From assembly GCA_965221815.1 (NCBI GenBank), contig OZ244915.1, positions 1,302,001-1,366,000 of the forward strand: a DNA stretch of 64,000 nt, written 5' to 3'. Positions 26,801-35,077 of this stretch are shown here, one piece after another. Made by a program: the position numbers and the translations under genes. The stretch comes from JAPOXR01 sp965221815. GTDB taxonomy: Bacteria; Pseudomonadota; Alphaproteobacteria; Rhodobacterales; Rhodobacteraceae. A model generated the notes under the pieces. It made no database searches, was not told the origin of the DNA, and saw only the letters and a list, made by a program, of their open reading frames with translations. The stretch's first letter is position 1; each line of letters begins with the position of its first letter.

Positions 26801-27483
26801 CCAAATTTGAATAGTCGTGCCTCTTTCAGCCACAGATCCATAATCCCGCCGTCATTGACCAGATCATCTTCAACCGACTGAATGAAACAGGCATGCGGCT
26901 GAGGACGTTCATAGGCACTGTTCGACTTTGCGACGCGGTCGGTGCGGGTGTCATAGAAATAATGCCCCTGGCTTGGCCCTTCGATCCCATACGCCCAGTG
27001 AAGTCCGGTATTGAACCATTGCGGTGAGTTTGGGGCCGCCTTTTGCGTCGCGAGAATGTAGCGGATCTCGTCAAAAAAGACCTGCGCGTCATCCTCGGTT
27101 GTAAAATGATCGTTCTTCCAACCCCAGTAGGTCCATGCACCCGCAAGGCGGTCGAACACCTGTCGTGCCGAGGTCTCTGAACCGAATTGTTCCTCCGGAG
27201 GCAATTTGTCGTTGGCGGCCTTGTCAACAATTGAACGCCACAGGAAACGTGGGATGCCACGCTCGTTGACATTTCTTAACTTCGTTGGGACTCCTGCCTT
27301 GCGAAAGTATTTCTGGGCGAGGACATCGGCTGCGACCTGGCTCCACGATGCTGGCACCTCGAGATTTTCAAGACAAAACACGATCGAACCATCGGTATTG
27401 CGAATCTCTGAACGGCGTTGAACAAACTCAATTCCTCCGTACGCGCCTTCGGATTCTGTCGTGAACACCCGATTGAATCTCAT
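23869..27483 (-). CDS. nrdJ: Vitamin B12-dependent (class II) ribonucleotide reductase NrdJ
   Basis: About 1204 residues. It makes deoxyribonucleotides from ribonucleotides using adenosylcobalamin. Class II features are SPQWFNTGLHWAYGIEGPSQGHYF, the finger-loop region NPCSEYMFLDNTACNLASLNL and APTGTIGLVMDCDTTGIEPDFALVK. The C-terminus carries a zinc ribbon, GVCGNYTL and MHCVTCGTTTGC. The start at 27483 (MRFNRVFT) follows a strong GGGAGGAT site; the frame runs 6 codons further. A cobalamin riboswitch is not apparent upstream; a weak NrdR-box-like sequence is. No class I or III reductase is visible, so DNA synthesis here may depend on B12. Confidence 0.96.
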   Translation of the reverse strand: MRFNRVFTTESEGAYGGIEFVQRRSEIRNTDGSIVFCLENLEVPASWSQVAADVLAQKYFRKAGVPTKLRNVNERGIPRFLWRSIVDKAANDKLPPEEQFGSETSARQVFDRLAGAWTYWGWKNDHFTTEDDAQVFFDEIRYILATQKAAPNSPQWFNTGLHWAYGIEGPSQGHYFYDTRTDRVAKSNSAYERPQPHACFIQSVEDDLVNDGGIMDLWLKEARLFKFGSGTGTNFSNIRGSDEPLASGGKSSGLMSFLKIGDRAAGAIKSGGTTRRAAKMVICDIDHPDIEEFVNWKVREEQKVASIVAGSEITKDSLGALFAAINSFEGVREQACNPIDNKDLAKAIRQARSMRVPEAYINRVIQYARQGYTEIEFESYNTEWESEAYATVSGQNSNNSVRVTDDFLHAAAQDRDWNLLRRTDGAVAKTLSARELWEDVGHAAWACADPGVQFHDTINSWHTCPTDGEIRGSNPCSEYMFLDNTACNLASLNLLSFYRDGQFNYAQFIHAIRLLTVVLEISVTMAQFPARDIAKLSYRFRTLGLGYANIGGLLMNMGIPYDSSQGRALCAALTSLMCGESYAVSAEMAAELGPFPGYRRNAKQMLRVISNHRNAAYGGHKKYDSLTTSPVPLIAEDCPDETLPRLACEAWDRALAEGKSSGFRNAQTTVIAPTGTIGLVMDCDTTGIEPDFALVKFKKLAGGGYFKIINRSVPNALRTLGYEENQIDEMVRYAVGHASIDEAPYINIETLQGLGFGDEELSRIKTQMRSAFDIRFVMNPTTVGADFCRDVLGIDAESMADPAFDLLKSLGFSEHEIDAANEHICGAMTLEGAPHIRDEHLPVFDCAATCGKKGRRVLSVESHITMMAAAQSFISGAISKTVNMPADATIAECKEAYETSWKLGVKAIALYRDGSKLSQPLAAAVAVGADDDGQEVDSSQHNKVVELVQSASQIYARERRAKLPHRRKGYTQKAWVGGHKVYLRTGEYQDGSLGEIFIDMHKEGAGFRAMMNNFAIAVSIGLQHGVPLDTFVNAFVFTKFEPSGAVKGNDTIKNAQSIIDYIFRELGVSYLDRTELAHVQPEGFRFDDISGGMHDMANEGSTETQMKDALKEVASAGYLRNRLQLVSDSDKNDVGNDATKPASMPSKPTELEPSNGEMALAKESQAARIKGFEGDPCGVCGNYTLVRSGTCMHCVTCGTTTGCS

Positions 27484-27546
27484 TGTTTTATCCTCCCACA
27501 TGCTACTGAAATAAAACGCAAATCGACCCCACGCGCGCCCTTGAAC

Positions 27547-27565
27547 CTGTCAAGATGTTGTGGGA
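27547..27565 (-). promoter_or_regulatory. Weak NrdR-box-like site upstream of nrdJ
   Basis: On the minus strand CCACAACATCTTGACAGG lies about 65-80 bases upstream of the nrdJ start. It resembles the NrdR consensus ACACAATATATTGTGT at about two thirds of positions and also contains a -35-like TTGACA. Only one box is seen, whereas NrdR normally uses two, so support is low. Confidence 0.25.
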
Positions 27566-27715
27566 ACCGCCGCAGCGTATGCGACAAGTTGCGTTTGAAA
27601 GCGGAGACGTTAATAGGAAAGTTGGAATGCAGTCGTCAAGTTGGTTTTGCCTGAAACCAGAAAAAAGTCGCGTATCATGCCGGCGACGCATTGAAACTGT
27701 CGAAACTGCGCAAGA

Positions 27716-27792
27716 TGGTCGGGGCGATTGGATTCGAACCAACGACCTACGGCTCCCAAAGCCGTTGCGCTACCAGACTGCGCCACACCCCG
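27716..27792 (-). tRNA. tRNA-Pro (anticodon TGG)
   Basis: A complete cloverleaf on the minus strand: acceptor CGGGGTG/CGCCCCG, D arm GCGC..GCGC, anticodon stem ACGGC/GCCGT with loop TTTGGGA, and T arm GTTGG TTCGAAT CCAAT. Discriminator A and an encoded CCA complete it. Anticodon TGG reads proline codons. Confidence 0.97.
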
Positions 27793-27994
27793 ACAGTTCA
27801 AAATTATCAGGATCTCATGGTGAATGAAAGGTATTCCGGGTCTTGCCAACGACGTTGGGTCGAAGATGACACCGAAAAGGGCACGGGATTGACGACAGCG
27901 ATTCCGAATCAATTTGTATGTCAGAACGGCTTCTTCCCCATTGACACACACCCGGTCCTTTGACCCGGAAATATTGACAGGTTTTGGCTGACAT

Positions 27995-28474
27995 TCATTC
28001 GTTGTCGGGACACTGCCAGGCCGAATCCGGGTGAGAAAGAAGAGAATGACGAATGAGCGAGCCCTTGTTGATACCATATTGATCGGCAAGCCCCCCGTTG
28101 ATTTCGAGAACTGCAACAATCTCGGTCTCACTCACGATCATTCGATGGCTGAGGGGTTCGGCATTTTCTTCGAAATCGACCAGAACACCCCGCGAATCAA
28201 AGAACAGAATATCGAGAGGAATAAAGGTGTTTTTCATCCAGAAGCGCGCTGTCCTCGGCGAATCAAAAATAAATAACATGCCACCGTTGCGCGGGAGTTC
28301 GTGACGATGCATGAGGCCTCGAGCCTGATCTTCCGGTGTCAGCGCGAGTTCAACTTTGAAAGTTGCGGCCCCCCAGTCTCCGCGCAAGTCAACACGGTCG
28401 GCAGCACAAAGTGCCGCGGCTGAGGTTGCGATGAACAGGAACAAAGGGGATAAGACAAACACGCACCACTTCAT
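27995..28474 (-). CDS. DUF192 family exported protein
   Basis: 159 residues with an N-terminal signal peptide (WCVFVLSPLFLFIATSAAA). The DUF192 core follows: ALTPEDQARGLMHRHELP, GMLFIFDSPRTARFWMKNTF, IPLDILFFDSRG and AVLEINGGLADQYGI. The family is widespread and of unknown function. It overlaps the stop of the cold-shock gene by 4 bases (ATGA), so the two are translationally coupled; this pairing is common in alphaproteobacteria. Confidence 0.92.
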   Translation of the reverse strand: MKWCVFVLSPLFLFIATSAAALCAADRVDLRGDWGAATFKVELALTPEDQARGLMHRHELPRNGGMLFIFDSPRTARFWMKNTFIPLDILFFDSRGVLVDFEENAEPLSHRMIVSETEIVAVLEINGGLADQYGINKGSLIRHSLLSHPDSAWQCPDNE

Positions 28475-29136
28475 TCACCACCATCCTCTCCATCCCATTC
28501 GCTATCCGTCTGCTGACGTGTCCCCCTGTCCCCCCGGGTCGACCCTTTTTGAGCCGCCTCCCAGGGGCGTATTTCTGAGACCATGGTCCCCCGTGGCCCC
28601 TGTCGAATCCTGACCGCCACGCCCTCACCGGATTGCAAGTCGGCAATGCCATACTGCCGCAGCACCTCCATGTGAACAAACACGTCATCGGAAGAACCGA
28701 AAACATTGGCAAAGCCAAAACCACGTAGTTTGTCAAACCATTTGATTCGCGCGGGAAGGAGTGAACTCGTCGTACCATCCCCTGTTGTGTTCGGTCGGTT
28801 GTGTGGAGCCGATTCCCTCATCGTCGACGATGACTCAGGCGGGGAAATGGAAATGACTTCCGTGGTCTGAAGACCGCGCGGTGACTCCTGTGCAATCAGT
28901 TCAATGGCCGCGCCTTCTTCAACGCCGCTCTGACCGAAATTTCGCAAGACGCTCATGTGAATCAGGATATCGGGTCCGGGATCGTCAGTGACGACAAATC
29001 CAAAACCTTTGGCCGCATTGAACCATTTGACGTGGCCACGGTACCTATTTTGAATCTTTCTGTCTCCCGCAGGTTCGTGTCGCACTGGCAGGGAGCGTAG
29101 CTGCAGGCTCCGGACCACTGCAACCTCAACTGCCAA
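28471..29136 (-). CDS. Double cold-shock-domain protein
   Basis: 221 residues with two cold-shock domains joined by a Ser/Pro-rich linker. Domain 1 starts RGHVKWFNAAKGFGFVVTDD (about residue 33). Domain 2 starts ARIKWFDKLRGFGFANVF (about 127), both with RNP-1-like K-G-F-G-F and R-G-F-G-F motifs, followed by DILIHMSVL and DVFVHMEVL. It probably binds single-stranded RNA or DNA. A GTG near 29085 is an alternative, shorter start, since the first 17 residues have no family match. It is coupled to the DUF192 gene downstream. Confidence 0.92.
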   Translation of the reverse strand: MAVEVAVVRSLQLRSLPVRHEPAGDRKIQNRYRGHVKWFNAAKGFGFVVTDDPGPDILIHMSVLRNFGQSGVEEGAAIELIAQESPRGLQTTEVISISPPESSSTMRESAPHNRPNTTGDGTTSSLLPARIKWFDKLRGFGFANVFGSSDDVFVHMEVLRQYGIADLQSGEGVAVRIRQGPRGTMVSEIRPWEAAQKGSTRGDRGTRQQTDSEWDGEDGGE

Positions 29137-29443
29137 TACACCAAATCAGCCTTGCTATCAAGGCCAGAATTTGGTGCAATCAAAGCGCACGGTCATGGGG
29201 ACTGTGCCGTTCAACTCATTCGTCTTTCTGACTGTGAACAAGGAGAAATCATTGTTGATGAAGCTGGGTTGAACAGATCACCGGATAGCGACCTCAGTCG
29301 TTCTCATTGATGTTATTGAATCGACTGAAACAACAATAGAATATGAACGCGCGGTGAGATCGTCGTGGTTTTGCCATCGTCATCATTGCAGACGTATATT
29401 TGAGATGTCTGATGACCTGACGGCGCTTGCGGTGCACCGCGCG
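29137..29443. other. 307-base intergenic region between cold-shock gene and pdxH
   Basis: AT-richer than its surroundings, which fits a promoter for the minus-strand cold-shock/DUF192 pair. Cold-shock genes commonly have long untranslated leaders. I see no gene, clear terminator or known RNA motif. Confidence 0.4.
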
Positions 29444-30049
29444 CTATGGGGACAGGCGATTGATAGTCCAGGGAGCATCAGGATGATCGCGTTTCCAGAC
29501 AAAACGGTCATGCAGACGGTGGTCTCCGTCTCGCCAAAATTCAATCTCACATGGCAGCAGACCAAAACCACCCCAGAATTCTGGCAGTTTGGGATTGTCA
29601 CCGTGTTTTGCACGTACTTTCTCGAGGCGCGCTTCGAGTCTTCCACGATTGGCCAGGACGGATGATTGGTATGAAGCATAAGCCCCTAACCGACTCGCCA
29701 GGGAACGCGACGCGAAATAAGCTTCCGAAATGGCCGCAGTTTCGCGTTTCACCGTTCCACGAACCCGGATTTGTCGTCGCAATGATTTCCAGTGAAAAAC
29801 CAGCGCGGCCTTCGCAATGTTCTCGATCTCACGTGCCTTCGGACTTGAATAATTTGTAAAGAAAACAAGTCGATCTGTCTCGACCATTTTGATGAGCACC
29901 ATACGCACATTGGGGAGACCATCAGCATCAACCGTGGCCAAGGCTGCAGCGTCCGGATCATTGGGCTCATCGGAACGCGCCGCTTCAAGCCAGTCACGGA
30001 TGATATCGAAAGGGTCGTCACCAGCAAATATACCGGTTCGGTCTGTCAT
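29444..30049 (-). CDS. pdxH: Pyridoxamine/pyridoxine 5'-phosphate oxidase
   Basis: About 201 residues. This FMN enzyme makes pyridoxal 5'-phosphate from PNP or PMP, the last step of de novo and salvage B6 synthesis. Family motifs are PNVRMVLIKMVETDRLVFFTN, SSPKAREIENIAKAALVFHW, RQIRVRGTVKR and the C-terminal EFWRDGDHRLHDRFVW. The start at 30049 (MTDRTG) has GAGG 10 bases upstream; a start ten codons earlier is open. pdxA, another B6 gene, is far away at 55 kb. It is divergent from fabI. Confidence 0.95.
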   Translation of the reverse strand: MTDRTGIFAGDDPFDIIRDWLEAARSDEPNDPDAAALATVDADGLPNVRMVLIKMVETDRLVFFTNYSSPKAREIENIAKAALVFHWKSLRRQIRVRGTVKRETAAISEAYFASRSLASRLGAYASYQSSVLANRGRLEARLEKVRAKHGDNPKLPEFWGGFGLLPCEIEFWRDGDHRLHDRFVWKRDHPDAPWTINRLSP

Positions 30050-30147
30050 TCTCACGGCACCTCGCTGTCTCCGGTTCATCGCCTATTGAAGACAAAATGC
30101 GTTTCCAATAAATGTTCAGCCGTACCAACTGCGTGAGGCTATTGCCG

Positions 30148-30966
30148 ATGTCAACAGCATTACTGTCGGGTAAGCGTGGCCTCATCATGGGAGTTGCCAA
30201 CGACAAGTCGATTGCCTGGGGTATTGCCAAAGCCTGTGCTGATCATGGTGCCGAGCTTGCTTTCTCTTTCCAGGGCGCACCCTTTCGTAAACGGATTGAG
30301 CCCCTGGCCGCGTCTGTGGGCAGCCAGCTATGCTGCGAATGCGATGTCAGCAATGAAAAATCGCTCGACAATCTGTTTGTGTTTCTCAAGACAAATTGGT
30401 CACAGCTTGATTTTGTCGTCCATGCCATTGGTTTCTCTGACAAACGCGAATTGCGCGGACGTTATGTGGACACATCTGCAGAGAATTTCCGCATGACAAT
30501 GGATGTTTCCGCCTATTCGTTTACCGCGGTGGCCCGCCGGGCCGAAAAACTGATGCCAGATGGCGGGTCGCTTCTGACACTGACCTATTACGGGGCTGAA
30601 AAAGTCATGCCGCATTACAACGTCATGGGAATCGCCAAGGCTGCTCTTGAAACATCAGTCCGCTATCTCGCGGCTGATCTTGGCCCTCAGAAGATTCGGG
30701 TCAATGCGATCTCAGCGGGGACGATCAAGACGCTTGCGGCATCCGGTATCGGAGATTTTCGCTATATTCTGAAATGGAATGAACTGAACTCTCCTCTCAG
30801 GCGCAACGTAAAACAGGATGAAGTCGGCAACTCGGCAATGTATCTTCTCTCCGACTTAAGCACGGGTGTCACAGGTGAGGTTCTGCATGTTGATGCCGGT
30901 TATCATGTTGTCGGAATGAAACGGGCGGATGCCCCGGATATTGATGTCGTGACGGGCAGAAAGTGA
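30148..30966 (+). CDS. fabI: Enoyl-[acyl-carrier-protein] reductase (NADH) FabI
   Basis: 272 residues of the divergent SDR family, catalysing the last reduction of each fatty-acid elongation cycle. The cofactor region begins GLIMGVANDKSIAWGIAKA. The catalytic Tyr-x6-Lys lies in TYYGAEKVMPHYNVMGIAKAA, and the substrate lid region is SAGTIKTLAASGIGDF. The start at 30148 (MSTALLSGKRG) fits the family; the frame begins 12 codons earlier. gpt starts 4 bases after its stop. The enzyme is the usual triclosan and isoniazid-type target. Confidence 0.95.
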   Translation: MSTALLSGKRGLIMGVANDKSIAWGIAKACADHGAELAFSFQGAPFRKRIEPLAASVGSQLCCECDVSNEKSLDNLFVFLKTNWSQLDFVVHAIGFSDKRELRGRYVDTSAENFRMTMDVSAYSFTAVARRAEKLMPDGGSLLTLTYYGAEKVMPHYNVMGIAKAALETSVRYLAADLGPQKIRVNAISAGTIKTLAASGIGDFRYILKWNELNSPLRRNVKQDEVGNSAMYLLSDLSTGVTGEVLHVDAGYHVVGMKRADAPDIDVVTGRK

Positions 30967-30970
30967 AGTT

Positions 30971-31462
30971 ATGAATCAACAACCACAAGACAAGAGTTTT
31001 ATCGTCAGCTGGGATCAGTTGCATCGGGATGGTCGTGCCCTGGCCTGGCGGCTGGAAGCGATGGCGCAATCCGGTCGAAACTGGAGTCGCCTGATGGCGG
31101 TCACACGTGGGGGTATGGCGCCGGCAATGATTGTCGCGCGGGAACTCGATATCAGAGTGGTTGATTCGGTTTCAGTCCGCTCTTACGACCATCAGACACA
31201 AATGGAACCCCAAGTGATCAAGGAACCGTTTCTCGAAGATTCCGAAGACATGTTGGTTATTGATGATCTTGTCGATACCGGGCGCACGTTAGATCTGGTT
31301 CGCCGATTGTTTCCCGCGGCGCATTTCGCAACCATATACGCCAAGCCCAAGGGACGTCCGTTCGTTGACACCTTTATCACCGAGGTCAGCCAGGATACCT
31401 GGATCTATTTTCCCTGGGATACGGCGCTGCAGTATATCGGACCAGTGCGTTCCGAGACGTGA
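30971..31462 (+). CDS. gpt: Xanthine(-guanine) phosphoribosyltransferase
   Basis: 163 residues. A purine salvage enzyme converting xanthine, and usually guanine, to the nucleotide with PRPP. The PRPP loop is MLVIDDLVDTGRTLDLV (around residue 95), and the alphaproteobacterial Gpt start FIVSWDQLHRDGRALAWRL is clear. C-terminal IYFPWD is also typical. It is adjacent to fabI (4-base gap) and followed by purB, so it lies in a small purine neighbourhood. Confidence 0.93.
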   Translation: MNQQPQDKSFIVSWDQLHRDGRALAWRLEAMAQSGRNWSRLMAVTRGGMAPAMIVARELDIRVVDSVSVRSYDHQTQMEPQVIKEPFLEDSEDMLVIDDLVDTGRTLDLVRRLFPAAHFATIYAKPKGRPFVDTFITEVSQDTWIYFPWDTALQYIGPVRSET

Positions 31463-31544
31463 CAACTGAATCGGTCGAGGAGCCGCCCACAGGTTCAGTT
31501 GCGATAGCCGTGAACCGCTTATCCGCTAGGCCGGCGAGTCACCG

Positions 31545-32861
31545 ATGATTCCACGATATCAACTTCCTGAGATGGCAGAGATCTGGTCCGATGCGAATCG
31601 GCTCAAGACAATGTTGAGAATTGAAGTTCTGGCATGTGAGGCATTGGCAAAAGACGGGCGCATTCCCGATACATATTTTGCCGCTGTCGCGAAGATCAAA
31701 CCCGCGCAGATTGACCCGCAGCGTGTCGTTGAACTTGAACGGAATCTTCGCCATGAAACAGTCGCTTTTGTTGCCCATATCGAAGAACTTGTTGGCGCTG
31801 AAAACGCCAGATTTCTTCATTTCGGACTGACATCGTCTGATGTTCTTGACACCTGTTTCAGTGTCCAGTTGAAGTCAGCTGTCGTCTTGCTGATCAAGAA
31901 GATCCGACGTCTCTGCGAATCATTGCAACGGCGTGCCGAACAGCATCGCATGACACTTTGCGCGGGGCGCAGTCACGGGGCACATGCTGAACCCACGACT
32001 TTTGGCCTGAAGATGGCTTTCGCTTATGCTGAGATGCAGCGAAATCTGAGACGGTTAATCACGGTACGTGACGAAATTTCCACGGGTGCCCTATCCGGGC
32101 CTGTCGGCACTTTCGCCGGTCTGGGTCCTGGTGTTGAGGCCCATGTTTGTGAACGCCTTGGGTTACGGCCTGAACCGATCTCCACGCAGATCATTCCCCG
32201 CGATCGCCACGCGATGTATTTTGCGGCACTGGCTCTCACGGCATCTTCATTGGAACGGCTGGCAATTGAGATTCGTGGTCTTCAGAGAACAGAAATTCTG
32301 GAAGTTGAAGAATCATTCTCGCACGACCAGAAGGGTTCATCGGCGATGCCGCATAAGCGTAATCCAATACTCTCAGAAAATGTCACGGGACTGGCGCGAT
32401 TAATTCGCAGCCAGGTCATTGCCGCCTTGGAGAATGTTGCTCTCTGGCATGAACGCGATATGTCGCATTCTTCGGTTGAACGCGTCATCGCACCGGATAC
32501 CACGCTTGCTTTGGACTTTGCGTTGCAGCGTATGACATCGATAATCGATGGATTCACGGTCCATGAAGAGCGGATGAAAAGCAACCTCGATCTGACGCAG
32601 GGTTCCCAGTTTTCTCATACTGTGCTGTCGGCCTTGATCGAAGCGGGTGCATCGCGTAGCGACGCATATCATTGGGTCCAGAGATGTGCCGCAAGCTGTC
32701 GTCTGGGAAACGGAACCTTCCTGGATGCCCTGCAAGCCGATACAGATGTCACGACGACCATCAGTCGTGACGAACTGCCCACATTATTCAACTATGATCA
32801 CTTCACTGAACATGTCGATACGATTTTTGCGCGCGTCTTTACCTCTTCTCCGGCACAATGA
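31545..32861 (+). CDS. purB: Adenylosuccinate lyase
   Basis: 438 residues of the fumarase/aspartase superfamily. It removes fumarate from SAICAR and from adenylosuccinate, acting twice in purine synthesis. The signature loop GSSAMPHKRNPI is near residue 265, the catalytic His region AGRSHGAHAEPTTFGLK near 143, and MIPRYQLPEMAEIWSD forms the typical short-type N-terminus. Length is normal and the frame intact. It is convergent with the DUF1476 gene, 15 bases between stops. Confidence 0.96.
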   Translation: MIPRYQLPEMAEIWSDANRLKTMLRIEVLACEALAKDGRIPDTYFAAVAKIKPAQIDPQRVVELERNLRHETVAFVAHIEELVGAENARFLHFGLTSSDVLDTCFSVQLKSAVVLLIKKIRRLCESLQRRAEQHRMTLCAGRSHGAHAEPTTFGLKMAFAYAEMQRNLRRLITVRDEISTGALSGPVGTFAGLGPGVEAHVCERLGLRPEPISTQIIPRDRHAMYFAALALTASSLERLAIEIRGLQRTEILEVEESFSHDQKGSSAMPHKRNPILSENVTGLARLIRSQVIAALENVALWHERDMSHSSVERVIAPDTTLALDFALQRMTSIIDGFTVHEERMKSNLDLTQGSQFSHTVLSALIEAGASRSDAYHWVQRCAASCRLGNGTFLDALQADTDVTTTISRDELPTLFNYDHFTEHVDTIFARVFTSSPAQ

Positions 32862-32876
32862 TCGGCAGGACCCATC

Positions 32877-33191
32877 TCATGCTTCCTCAAGAACTTGCCG
32901 ACGGGCATCCTCAAGCGACTGATCCATCTGCTGACGGATTTCTGACTCACTCACAGAATTGCCGAGATCACCGGCAACTTTTCGATAAACATCCTCTCGA
33001 CCCGGTTCCTCGAAATTCGCATGGATGACAGCTTCGACATATTCTGCTGCAGCCTTTCCGGTCAGGCCCAGCTGACTCGCAACCCATTCACCGAGCAATC
33101 TGTTGGCGCGGGCATCAATCTTGAAACGAAGCGCTTCTTCATGGACATGTTTGTTTTCAAATGCATCCCGGCGATCATCGAAATGTGACAT
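32877..33191 (-). CDS. DUF1476 protein, predicted zeta inhibitor subunit of F1FO-ATPase
   Basis: 104 residues starting SHFDDRRDAFENKHVHEEAL, with RANRLLGEWVASQLGLTG and EDVYRKVAGDLG. These match DUF1476, the alphaproteobacterial zeta subunit described in Paracoccus, whose N-terminal segment blocks ATP hydrolysis by F1. The start at 33191 follows this homology; an upstream extension of 28 codons is open but unlike the family. A four-helix fold is expected. The ATP synthase genes are not in this window. Confidence 0.88.
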   Translation of the reverse strand: MSHFDDRRDAFENKHVHEEALRFKIDARANRLLGEWVASQLGLTGKAAAEYVEAVIHANFEEPGREDVYRKVAGDLGNSVSESEIRQQMDQSLEDARRQVLEEA

Positions 33192-33506
33192 CAGTTGGCT
33201 CCATCTGCTTGCATGATCGCGATATGGGACAGTGAAACAGAAAAAGCAATGGCGGGGGCAGGATATGGCCACCAATTCCTGCTGATTTTCGCCCTGTTCT
33301 GTTTGGTCGATATGACGATACGGGCCCGATGAGGATCAGGCAGCCATGCAGATATATGCGTTGGCAGCCATGAAGCTGGCGATTGAAATATCGGATTGCT
33401 GTCATGCTTGGACATGGCACAAAGAGCTCATTCTTGTCGAATGGGAAGGTTTAGGCTATCGCCACCCTTGGGACGATTTCCACTGATTGCAGGCGATGGA
33501 AACACA

Positions 33507-34322
33507 ATGACGCAGCGAAAACTCATCTATCGCGGACAAACGAAATCGCTCTATGAGTCGAATGTGGAGCCGCGATATCTTCTGCATTTCAGGGATGATG
33601 CACCGAGCGGCGGAATCGCGTCATTTGAAGGCAAAGGAGTGCTCAACAATCGAATCTCGGCGCATATCATGCAGAATCTCAACGCTGTGGGTATCAACAC
33701 ACATCTTGTTCAACGCGAAAACATGCGTGAACAGTCTGTCATGATGGCCGATGTCCTCCCGATCCGCTTCCGCATGCAAAACCGTCTGGGTCAGGATACC
33801 CGCGACCGATTGGGGCTGAGCGATGATCATCATCTGCCTTACCCGCTTCTTGAATTCTATTTTATAAACGAATCAGGTGATTATCGACTGGTCTCCCATG
33901 ATCACATCGTGACCTTCGGATGGGTACATCCCGATGATTTTGAGTCTGTTTTCGCACTGACAAACAGGGCCAATGATTTTCTTTGTGGAATGCTGGCTGC
34001 AGTTGGCTTCACCCTGATCGAGTTTACAATGGAATTGGGGTGGGTCATCGACAGGGGGTCAAACGGAATCCAAACGGGATTAGCTGGTGAAAGGGAGTTA
34101 CGAACGTTGATGATCGTTGATGAACTGAGTCCCGATATCTTCCATTTACGCGAAGAACGCAGCGGATTCGATTACCGCTGTGGTCTTCCGGCACACGCTG
34201 AGACCGAGCCGCCAAACGTCTATGTTGAGTTGGCCAGACGATTCAATATTCTGCCCGAATTGCCGGCCCTGGATGATGTCAACGAATCCGGTCGTGTGAC
34301 TCGCATGCGCAGCAAGGGTTGA
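33507..34322 (+). CDS. PurC-like protein (SAICAR synthetase family) with altered active site
   Basis: 271 residues. The fold is clearly PurC: KLIYRGQTKSLYES, LLHFRDDAPSGG, GVLNNRISAHIMQNL, EFYFINES, FGWVHPDDFESV and VDELSPD. Several active-site stretches differ from the family. The usual VVRN..AGSL segment reads FRMQNRLGQDT, the usual D-F-K-L-E-F-G reads EFTMELG (Lys lost), and the Arg after the SPD motif is absent. It may be a paralogue with another role, or a diverged enzyme. The ATG at 33507 is taken because family similarity begins there. purB is close by, which supports a purine link. Confidence 0.75.
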   Translation: MTQRKLIYRGQTKSLYESNVEPRYLLHFRDDAPSGGIASFEGKGVLNNRISAHIMQNLNAVGINTHLVQRENMREQSVMMADVLPIRFRMQNRLGQDTRDRLGLSDDHHLPYPLLEFYFINESGDYRLVSHDHIVTFGWVHPDDFESVFALTNRANDFLCGMLAAVGFTLIEFTMELGWVIDRGSNGIQTGLAGERELRTLMIVDELSPDIFHLREERSGFDYRCGLPAHAETEPPNVYVELARRFNILPELPALDDVNESGRVTRMRSKG

Positions 34323-34459
34323 CCGACAAATCACTGGCCACCCAGCCAAGTTGTCTCGGACACCTCCTGAATGTCATACATTCAAGACAACAGAAACGAT
34401 TCTGTATTTCAACACGATTGGGCGCTTGGATGGCCGACACAAACGGTTCACCTTATTTT

Positions 34460-34909
34460 TCAGAACTGGTCAATTTCGGATGCTGTCTGAGTCAATTCAC
34501 TTGCCAGTTCATGGATTCGATCGACCATCGCGGCGAGTCCGTTGGAACGTTGTGCGGTCAGATGTTCACGCAAACTCAACCTGTTCAACTCCGATCCCGC
34601 GTTGATACGATTGATGTCGCCGAGAGGTACATCATTATAGAGTGACGCAAGAATGGCAATCAGGCCGCGCACGATCATGGCATCGCTGTCCCCTTGAAAG
34701 ATGAAGCGCTGTTCGTTGTTGTCTTCGCGAAGATTTGCGACAATCCAGACCTGACTGGCACAGCCATTGACCTTGGTCTCAGGCAAACGCCGGGATTCCG
34801 GTAAGGCGTCCATGCTTTTTCCCAGATCGATAATATAACGATAGCGATCTTGCCATTCATCGAGGAATTCAAAATCCTCGACAATCGCTTCAAATTCTGC
34901 AGTTGCCAT
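34460..34909 (-). CDS. sufE: Sulfur acceptor protein SufE
   Basis: About 149 residues. SufE takes persulfide sulfur from the cysteine desulfurase SufS for Fe-S cluster assembly. The acceptor Cys lies in KVNGCASQVWIVANL near residue 51. Other family stretches are FEFLDEWQDRYRYIIDLGK, and SLREHLTAQRSNGLAAMV near the C-terminus. The ATG at 34909 has GAGG 9 bases upstream; in-frame ATGs at 34918 and 34924 are alternatives. No other suf genes are nearby. Confidence 0.93.
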   Translation of the reverse strand: MATAEFEAIVEDFEFLDEWQDRYRYIIDLGKSMDALPESRRLPETKVNGCASQVWIVANLREDNNEQRFIFQGDSDAMIVRGLIAILASLYNDVPLGDINRINAGSELNRLSLREHLTAQRSNGLAAMVDRIHELASELTQTASEIDQF

Positions 34910-35077
34910 TGTATCCATCCTCACCCGTTACGCGGCGACCACTGTGCTTGTGCCCCGGTGGGATGTCTGGGGCGTTGTCTGCCTTTGCCTGAATTCTGTC
35001 GTGTCAGCAAATCAATAGGCTTCCAATCTCATTGCTTTGGCACTAGACTCAAGCAAAATGGCAAAGGAATACCGATC

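Noticed and set aside
27484..27715. Cobalamin riboswitch upstream of nrdJ
   Set aside because: No B12-box-like sequence or matching fold was found in the 230-base gap.
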